Position numbers and translations under genes: made by a program
Notes under the pieces: generated by a model
Database searches by the model: none
Told to the model about the DNA's origin: nothing
Seen by the model: only the letters and a program-made list of their open reading frames with translations
Shown here: positions 24,261 to 29,485 of the stretch, piece after piece
How the letters are laid out: every line of letters starts with the position of its first letter
Position numbering within the stretch: the stretch's first letter is position 1
Source of the DNA: Candidatus Saccharimonadota bacterium
GTDB lineage: Bacteria > Patescibacteriota > Saccharimonadia > Saccharimonadales > SLHW01
Assembly (NCBI GenBank): GCA_007135955.1
Contig: SLHW01000049.1
Location: forward strand, 1 to 31,298
Direction of reading: 5' to 3'
Length of the DNA: 31,298 bases

Positions 24261-24824
24261 ATGTCGCTAGGGGTTACTGACTTAAAAAAAGGCCGCATCA
24301 TTGCTATTGGCGATGAGCCATACAAGGTTATCGACTATGCTCAAAAAGTAATGGGGCGTGGCGGTTCAATTGTTAACGTTAAGGTTAAGTCGCTTCTTGA
24401 TGGTAAAGTTCTCGACAAAACCTACAAAGGCAGTGAGACCGTTGCAGCAGCTGATATTACCAACCAGAGTGTTCAGTATTTGTATGCAGATGAGTCTAAA
24501 CATTACTTTATGGATGATGATTCTTACGAACAGTTTGAAGTAAGTTCAGAAATGATTGCTGACAAAGCCAGCTTTTTCAAGGAAGGTGACCGAGTCCAAG
24601 CACAATTTTGGGGCGATCGACTGATTGCCATTGAGCTTCCTAAGAACGTCCCATTGAAGGTGACGTACACCGAAGATGTCGTCAAGGGGGATACTTCCAG
24701 CTCAGTGCAAAAAGATGCAGAGCTAGAAACAGGCATCACTGTAAAAGTACCGTCATTTATTAAGAACGATGATGTGATAAGTGTCGATACCGAGACCGGT
24801 GCTTACCGCGAGCGAATAACGTAA
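24261..24824 (+). CDS. efp: Elongation factor P
   Basis: Rescues ribosomes stalled at polyproline. Three beta-barrel domains are evident: domain I (1-63, LKKGRIIAIGDEPYKVIDY...GSIVNVKVK), domain II (about 66-126) and the OB-like domain III (about 127-187, VPLKVTYTEDVVKGDTSS, TGITVKVPSFIKNDDVISVDTETGAYRER). The loop that reaches the peptidyl-tRNA reads VMGRGGS, with Arg33 where E. coli has the modified Lys34 of PGKGQA. Arg at this tip is known in EarP/rhamnose-type EF-P, but no EarP gene is seen here and the surrounding residues differ, so the modification state is open. It is followed after 14 bp by tlyA. Confidence 0.96.
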   Translation: MSLGVTDLKKGRIIAIGDEPYKVIDYAQKVMGRGGSIVNVKVKSLLDGKVLDKTYKGSETVAAADITNQSVQYLYADESKHYFMDDDSYEQFEVSSEMIADKASFFKEGDRVQAQFWGDRLIAIELPKNVPLKVTYTEDVVKGDTSSSVQKDAELETGITVKVPSFIKNDDVISVDTETGAYRERIT

Positions 24825-24838
24825 TTACCGGCTCTCGC

Positions 24839-25555
24839 ATGACAGTAAGACTTGATAACTATCTGCATCAACAGGAGTTAGCTAGCTCTCGTAGCCAGGC
24901 TAGTTCAATGATCAAGCTCGGAGGAGTTCGGGTAAATGGCGTTATTGTTAAGAAGCCTGGGCATAGCGTTAAACCAACTGACAAAGTGACGGCTAGACAA
25001 AATAAATATGTCTCACGTGCTGCACTGAAACTGTCGTCAGTTGCCAAGTCGTTTCAACTTAGCTTTTCAGGCAAGGTAGTTCTAGACGTTGGTAGTAGCA
25101 CTGGTGGCTTTACTGATTATGCACTGCAGCACGGTGCAAAAAAAGTATTCGCAGTAGATGTCGGTACCAACCAACTACATCCAACATTACGTAATGATGC
25201 TCGGATAGAACTTCATGAGAAGACTGACATTCGAGATTTTGCTTTACCAAAGAATATCGACATAGTGCTAGCTGATGTATCATTTATCTCTTTACGTAAA
25301 CTATTGCCTCATATTCACAAGGGAGTAGGTAGCCAGACGCAAGTAGTTGTTATGGTGAAGCCACAATTTGAGGCAGATAGTTCAAAGCTGCTAAATAACG
25401 GGGTTGTTAAAAATAACCAGTATCGCCGCAAAATACTTAAAGATTTTGAGCAGTACCTAGTTGGAACTTTTGCTATTGATGCCAAACAAGATTCTTCAGT
25501 TCCTGGCGAAAAGGGAAATGTAGAACGTTTTTATCTGCTGAGACCTATTCAATAA
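24839..25555 (+). CDS. tlyA: TlyA-type rRNA 2'-O-methyltransferase
   Basis: S4 RNA-binding domain (1-60, VRLDNYLHQQELASSRSQASSMIKLGGVRVNG) fused to an FtsJ-like Rossmann methyltransferase. The SAM motif is LDVGSSTGGFTDYAL (about 82-96), then AVDVGTNQLHP. The catalytic tetrad candidates include Lys62-65 (SRAALKL), Asp (LADVSFISL) and Lys (VKPQFEA). TlyA methylates 16S C1409 and/or 23S C1920 and affects capreomycin sensitivity in mycobacteria. At 238 aa it is slightly short. It sits 14 bp after efp without an SD. Its last 11 bp overlap the end of the convergent crp-like gene. Confidence 0.93.
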   Translation: MTVRLDNYLHQQELASSRSQASSMIKLGGVRVNGVIVKKPGHSVKPTDKVTARQNKYVSRAALKLSSVAKSFQLSFSGKVVLDVGSSTGGFTDYALQHGAKKVFAVDVGTNQLHPTLRNDARIELHEKTDIRDFALPKNIDIVLADVSFISLRKLLPHIHKGVGSQTQVVVMVKPQFEADSSKLLNNGVVKNNQYRRKILKDFEQYLVGTFAIDAKQDSSVPGEKGNVERFYLLRPIQ

Positions 25556-26195
25556 TACTGCGCAGCTTTGCTTCATCTGTTATTGTAATTAGCATTTTTT
25601 CTACTGAAAGCAGCTTCTTTTTCTCGAGAGCTGACAGTTCACGGCTAGCTGTTTCTCTCGATGTATTGATAGAGCTAGCGATATCTTGTTGACGTAAGGG
25701 GGCCTCGATGACGATACCAGCTTGGGTGGCTTTACCGAACCGCTCAGTCATAATCAGCAAGAAAGAAACAAGCCGTTCACGTGCAGTACGATACTCTAAA
25801 TTCAAAATTCTCTGCGACTGATAACGATACATCTGTAGGGTAATATCAAGCAGTGGAGCCAGCAGCTCGGTACGGGCAATAATTTCTCGTTTATACTTTT
25901 TACGATCAATTCGGTAGACAATCGTTGGGCTGAGCGACTCGTACATAACATGCCACTTGCTTTCGGTGATCGCCCATATTATTGGGAATATTTCTCCTGA
26001 TTTGCGAATTATCAGGAGGTTTTCCTCGCCGTAGCGAGTAATGTCGTAGGCTTTTACTAGCCCGGACTCAATGTAGAAAACCCCACCTGGTGAATCACCG
26101 TCTCGAATAATCAGTTCGCCTTTTCGGTATTCGAGTCGGCTACCTTCTTTAAATAAGTCTAGGAGCGCTTGTTGCTGCTCTGGTGAGGCCAGCAT
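25545..26195 (-). CDS. CRP/FNR-family transcription regulator
   Basis: A 216-aa one-component regulator. The cNMP-binding beta-roll spans about 18-110 (YRKGELIIRDGDSPGGVFYIESGLVKAYDI, then GEIFPIIW). The Arg of the phosphate-binding cassette that contacts cAMP is not found at its place (ITESKWHVMYESLSP), so the ligand may differ. A long dimer helix follows (about 110-137) and then a winged helix with LRQQDIASSINTSRETASRELSALEKKKLL. The recognition helix has R180, E181 and R185, the three residues by which E. coli CRP reads TGTGA. No cysteines are present, so it is not an Fe-S FNR. It has an extended -10 promoter 6 bp before its ATG and a CRP-like site 43-58 bp upstream. Confidence 0.9.
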   Translation of the reverse strand: MLASPEQQQALLDLFKEGSRLEYRKGELIIRDGDSPGGVFYIESGLVKAYDITRYGEENLLIIRKSGEIFPIIWAITESKWHVMYESLSPTIVYRIDRKKYKREIIARTELLAPLLDITLQMYRYQSQRILNLEYRTARERLVSFLLIMTERFGKATQAGIVIEAPLRQQDIASSINTSRETASRELSALEKKKLLSVEKMLITITDEAKLRSIIE

Positions 26196-26210
26196 AGATA
26201 TAGTATAACA
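26196..26210 (-). promoter_or_regulatory. Extended -10 promoter of the crp-like gene (leaderless)
   Basis: On the minus strand TGT-TATACT (plus-strand bases 26202-26210) ends 6 bp before the ATG. The -35 is poor, which fits an extended -10 promoter or one that depends on an activator. Confidence 0.6.
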
Positions 26211-26237
26211 GAAAATTTGACTTCACGCCATTTGTTC

Positions 26238-26253
26238 TGTGATATAAATCTCA
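26238..26253. promoter_or_regulatory. CRP-like operator TGTGA-N6-TCTCA
   Basis: TGTGA-TATAAA-TCTCA matches the E. coli CRP consensus TGTGA-N6-TCACA in nine of ten arm positions. It lies in the divergent gap between the crp-like gene and the PH-like gene, centred about 50 bp from the predicted crp-like start and about 61-65 bp from a plausible start of the PH-like gene. Confidence 0.5.
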
Positions 26254-26294
26254 AATATGTTGTGTCGAGCTTCACTGCACGACAAAACTACAAC

Positions 26295-26330
26295 TAGTAT
26301 CATGAGAGTACTAAGTTTAGGAGGGATGCC
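26295..26330 (+). promoter_or_regulatory. Candidate promoter and SD of the PH-like gene
   Basis: TAGTAT (26295-26300) with TTCACT (26271-26276, 18-bp spacer), or TATCAT (26298-26303), could be the -10. AGGAGG at 26319-26324, 6 nt before the ATG, is the best SD in the window. Confidence 0.4.
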
Positions 26331-26936
26331 ATGACTGACAAGCATAATGTCAAGAAGCAGCTAGAAAGAATTGGTGCAGATGTTCGGTTCTGGGGTCGCT
26401 CTGAAGCAAACGAACTGCCAAACATATTGTTCCCTGACGAACAGATACAACATGCCTTAAATGGCCGATATGAAAACGGTTTCGCCTTATTTTGTGCAAC
26501 CAACCATAGGTTGCTGCTACTCGACAAAAAACCGCTGATGTTGTCTTTTGAGGATATGCGCTACGAGATGGTTTCAGAAGTTGACTACACTGAGGAGCTA
26601 TTTAGTGCGACCCTGAAGCTTCAGACGCCAAGTCGAACACTGCGGTTCCGTAGTTTTCGTATCAGTAAGCTTCGAAATCTTACCAACTACATCCAGGAAG
26701 AGGTTTCACGGTTTCGTGACATAGGCCATGGTGCCAAATCAATGCAACAACAGCAAGCTCCACTTCAGCCATCCAGTGAGTATTTTCAGAACGCTACTCA
26801 GGCCGACGTGAGCAGTTATCAGCAGCCAGATTTTTCACAAGCGATTCATCCGAGTACTAAATATAGACAACAACACCTCAATATGCGCCGACGCGTGCCA
26901 AAGTTTACGCCGCCTGTAAAACCGAGCCAAACATAA
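26331..26936 (+). CDS. PH-like domain protein with Gln/Pro-rich tail
   Basis: A 201-aa soluble protein of unknown function. Residues about 30-125 resemble a bacterial PH-like (YokE/bPH type) domain: LFPDEQIQHALNGRYENGFALFCATNHRLLLLDKK, then a switch to FEDMRYEMVSEVDYTEELFSATLKLQTPSRTLRFRSF and a final helix. The 'ATNHRLLLLDKK' strand is a hallmark of this group. Residues 130-201 are Gln/Ser/Pro-rich and basic at the end, probably disordered. It is divergent from the crp-like gene across a CRP-like site, so it is a candidate target. It has a strong SD and is followed by a phosphoribosyltransferase gene with its own -10. Confidence 0.65.
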   Translation: MTDKHNVKKQLERIGADVRFWGRSEANELPNILFPDEQIQHALNGRYENGFALFCATNHRLLLLDKKPLMLSFEDMRYEMVSEVDYTEELFSATLKLQTPSRTLRFRSFRISKLRNLTNYIQEEVSRFRDIGHGAKSMQQQQAPLQPSSEYFQNATQADVSSYQQPDFSQAIHPSTKYRQQHLNMRRRVPKFTPPVKPSQT

Positions 26937-26946
26937 CCTTTATACG

Positions 26947-26964
26947 TGCTACAATTTTTGTAGT
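26947..26964 (+). promoter_or_regulatory. Extended -10 promoter of the phosphoribosyltransferase gene with dyad
   Basis: TGC-TACAAT (TG at 26947-26948, hexamer 26950-26955) ends 9 bp before the ATG. The dyad CTACA-N5-TGTAG (26949-26963) covers it, with the same arms and spacing as at polA. Confidence 0.55.
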
Positions 26965-27633
26965 ATGTATTTCAAAAACCGTGCAATTGCCGGCAAAAAA
27001 CTAGCCGACAGAATGCTTAAGTATCAAAAAGACCCAGTTGCTGTGGTAGCGCTGAGTGAAGGCTCTGTTATCGTGGCAGCACAGGTTGCCATGAGGCTAC
27101 ATGGTAGTCTCTCGATATTGCTCACAGAAGACATCTTTCTGCCTGGCGAGCATGAGCCGATTGCTGCGATTACTTCTGCTGGTACATTTACAAAAAATAG
27201 AATGTTTAGCGTTGGCCAACTCGAAGAGCTGCTTATGGATTATCGTAATTTTGTCGAAGAACAGCGCCTACAAAGTTTTCATCATCTAAATATGCTAATG
27301 TCGCACGAAGGAGAGATAAAGAAAGAATATTTGCGTAGACACGTGGTTATACTGGTATCAGACGGGCTTGTAAATGGTTTTTCTCTTGATGTTGCCTATG
27401 ATTACCTCAAGACCATTGCGATTAAAAAGCTGGTGGTTGCCACGCCAGTAGCGAGCGTCAAAGCAGTCGATCGCATGCACTTGGTAGCTGATGACATATA
27501 TTGCCTTGACGTTAAGCCAAACTATATTTCAACAGATCACTACTATGACGACAATTTTATTCCACAGCAAGAAAAAATGTACAAAATAATGGAGCGAATT
27601 AGCGTTAACTGGAAAGTTGAATCAGTTCGTTGA
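26965..27633 (+). CDS. Phosphoribosyltransferase-fold protein with degenerate PRPP loop
   Basis: A 222-aa protein with the layout of the phosphoribosyltransferases that open 'F.dR..AG..La..l': MYFKNRAIAGKKLADRML, then VVALSEGSVIVAAQVAMRL (in place of a PRGGv.vA segment) and EDIFLPGEHEPIAAITSAG. The PRPP-binding loop, normally VDDGxATGAT, reads VSDGLVNGFS (about 132-141), so the first Asp of the pair is Ser and the TGA(T/S) core is NGF. A 40-residue helical insert separates the two halves. The fold is likely, but PRPP binding is in doubt. It may be regulatory or act on another substrate. It ends 16 bp before the convergent ychF. Confidence 0.7.
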   Translation: MYFKNRAIAGKKLADRMLKYQKDPVAVVALSEGSVIVAAQVAMRLHGSLSILLTEDIFLPGEHEPIAAITSAGTFTKNRMFSVGQLEELLMDYRNFVEEQRLQSFHHLNMLMSHEGEIKKEYLRRHVVILVSDGLVNGFSLDVAYDYLKTIAIKKLVVATPVASVKAVDRMHLVADDIYCLDVKPNYISTDHYYDDNFIPQQEKMYKIMERISVNWKVESVR

Positions 27634-27649
27634 ATTAGAATGCAGCTCG

Positions 27650-28747
27650 TTAGATGTTAAAGCGGAATTCGACTACATCATCTGGCTGCATGATGTACTG
27701 CTTGCCCTCGGTCCGCACTTTGCCGGCAGCTTTGGCCGCCGATTCGCTGCCTGTAGCAATAAGATCTTGGTAATTTATCACTTGTGCAGCAATAAAACCT
27801 TTCTCGAAATCGCCGTGAATGACACCAGCCGCTTGCGGAGCAGTTGCGCCTTTTTTGATGGTCCAGGCTCTAACTTCTTTTTCGCCAGCAGTGAGATAGC
27901 TTTGCAGGCCTAGTGTGTCATAAGCAGTATGGATAAGTTGAATCAATCCAGAGTCTTCAACACCATAACTTTTAAGTAACTCATCTCTATCTGCTTCGTC
28001 TAAGCTTTGTAGTTCGTTTTCTAGTTTTGCACAGACAAACAGCGCCTTGTTCGGCGCAACGATAGCATTCAGCTCTGATTTTTTTGCGGCATCAGCCAGG
28101 GTTGCTTCGTCTACATTAAATACATATACAACCGGCTTGATAGTAATTAGCTGGAGTTCTTGCCGAATCCAGGTGATATCTTCATCGTCAAACTCAACTA
28201 ACCTTTGCTCTAGTAGCGTGTTTTGATCGAGTATTGTTTGGATCTTTTCAACGAGCTTGAGCTGGGGTTCTAGTTTCGGGTTGGCTCGGGCTTCTTTTTC
28301 GAGTCTTGGCACTCGCTTTTCTATGGTTTGTAAATCAGCGAGAGCCAATTCTGTCGTTATTGTGTCAATGTCTTTTTTGGGGTCGTGCTCGTTGTCGACA
28401 TGGGTTACGTTCGTATCGTTAAATGCACGAACCACGTGAACAATCGCATCACAAGAACGAATGTTGGCTAAGAACTGATTACCCAAGCCCTCACCCTTGC
28501 TCGCGCCGGCGACTAATCCAGCAATATCAACAAATGTGACAGTGGCCGGAATTATTTTTTTACTCTGGTATACATCCGCCAAATTTTGCAATCGCTCATC
28601 TGGGATTGGGACACTTCCAGTATTTGGCTCAATCGTCGCAAACGGATAATTGGCTGCTAATATATTATTGTCAGTCAATGCATTAAACAGTGTTGATTTG
28701 CCGACATTTGGTAAGCCAACGATCCCAATAGATAAACTCATAGCCAT
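27650..28747 (-). CDS. ychF: Redox-regulated ATPase YchF (OLA1 family)
   Basis: P-loop protein of the OBG group that prefers ATP and binds ribosomes. G1 is GLPNVGKSTLF, followed by NYPFATIEPNTGSVPIPDERL. G3 is DIAGLVAGASKGEGLGNQFL and G4 is NVDE (instead of NKxD, consistent with ATP preference). A coiled-coil segment follows G3 and the C-terminal TGS domain starts at about 280 (LGLQSYLTAGEKEVRAWTIKKGATAPQAAGVIHGDFEKGFI). At 365 aa it is full length. ATG 28747 or the second ATG two codons later could be the start; neither has a strong SD. Confidence 0.96.
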   Translation of the reverse strand: MAMSLSIGIVGLPNVGKSTLFNALTDNNILAANYPFATIEPNTGSVPIPDERLQNLADVYQSKKIIPATVTFVDIAGLVAGASKGEGLGNQFLANIRSCDAIVHVVRAFNDTNVTHVDNEHDPKKDIDTITTELALADLQTIEKRVPRLEKEARANPKLEPQLKLVEKIQTILDQNTLLEQRLVEFDDEDITWIRQELQLITIKPVVYVFNVDEATLADAAKKSELNAIVAPNKALFVCAKLENELQSLDEADRDELLKSYGVEDSGLIQLIHTAYDTLGLQSYLTAGEKEVRAWTIKKGATAPQAAGVIHGDFEKGFIAAQVINYQDLIATGSESAAKAAGKVRTEGKQYIMQPDDVVEFRFNI

Positions 28748-28769
28748 TCATTGTAAATCTTTTACCTCA

Positions 28770-28797
28770 GCTATACAAAGACATTTAAGGCAAACAA
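28770..28797 (-). promoter_or_regulatory. Candidate promoter of ychF
   Basis: On the minus strand TTGTTT (plus-strand bases 28792-28797), a 16-bp spacer and TATAGC (28770-28775) lie 22 bp before the ATG. The remainder of the 148-bp divergent gap is AT-rich with no gene. Confidence 0.4.
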
Positions 28798-28881
28798 CAC
28801 TATTAGTTATCTCAAAATAAATATGCCTAGAAATATTACGTCCATTTGTATATACTTGCCAGTAATACATAAGCAGTTAAA

Positions 28882-28895
28882 TGGTAGACTAAGCT
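28882..28895 (+). promoter_or_regulatory. Candidate extended -10 of the TPR-like gene
   Basis: TGG-TAGACT (TG at 28882-28883, hexamer 28885-28890) ends 5 bp before the ATG at 28896. No SD and no properly spaced -35. Confidence 0.4.
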
Positions 28896-29483
28896 ATGGC
28901 ACAAAAATCAGAAGAGGCAAAAGAGAAACAGCCTATCGAACATGAATCTGCCAGCCAGGCAGAGAAAAAAAATCGCAAAAAAGCCACATTAATAAAAACG
29001 GCGACAATAGGAGTACTGGTAGTTTTTTTGATTTTGGTCGGCTATTTCCTCATTATCCAGGAAGGTATATTTGATGAAACAGAAGAAGTACCAGTGACAA
29101 CAGTCGATAGGCTGGACGACGCTTTTGGACACGAAATGGATGGTGACATTCAGGCGGCTCTGGCTGCGTATCGTGAATTAATAGATGAGCAAGACGATGA
29201 TTCGGTGAGGGCAGTTTATTATGCAGAAAAAGCACGCATCGCCCAAAGGGCAGAGGATAATCAGCTTGCAAGGTCGTTTGTTCGTCAATCTTTAGAACTT
29301 GATGAGACTAGTAACGGTCTGCAGTTAAAGGCGGTGCTACTGGAATCTGATGGAGAGCTAAAGCAAGCCCTGGAGTATTACGAACGAGCGTTAAGTTTAT
29401 TGCAGCAACAAGAAGAGTTTGAACGCGAGCACAAGGACTTTATCGAGGAGCAGGTTAATCGATTGAGCGAAGCGGTAAACTAG
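28896..29483 (+). CDS. Membrane-anchored TPR-like protein
   Basis: A 195-aa protein. Residues 1-33 are charged and cytoplasmic; 35-54 form one membrane helix, which puts the C-terminal part outside. That part (about 70-190) is helical, with paired-helix repeats resembling TPRs: GDIQAALAAYRELI, VRAVYYAEKARIAQRAEDNQLARSFVRQSLELD and GELKQALEYYERALSLL. The final repeat has the typical small/large alternation with Ala and Tyr. It is followed after 2 bp by a large secreted protein, so it may help that protein's export or assembly; this is context only. Confidence 0.75.
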   Translation: MAQKSEEAKEKQPIEHESASQAEKKNRKKATLIKTATIGVLVVFLILVGYFLIIQEGIFDETEEVPVTTVDRLDDAFGHEMDGDIQAALAAYRELIDEQDDDSVRAVYYAEKARIAQRAEDNQLARSFVRQSLELDETSNGLQLKAVLLESDGELKQALEYYERALSLLQQQEEFEREHKDFIEEQVNRLSEAVN

Positions 29484-29485
29484 CA

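Noticed and set aside
28856..28890. TTGCCA as the -35 of the TPR-like gene
   Set aside because: The spacer to TAGACT is 23 bp, outside the working range.
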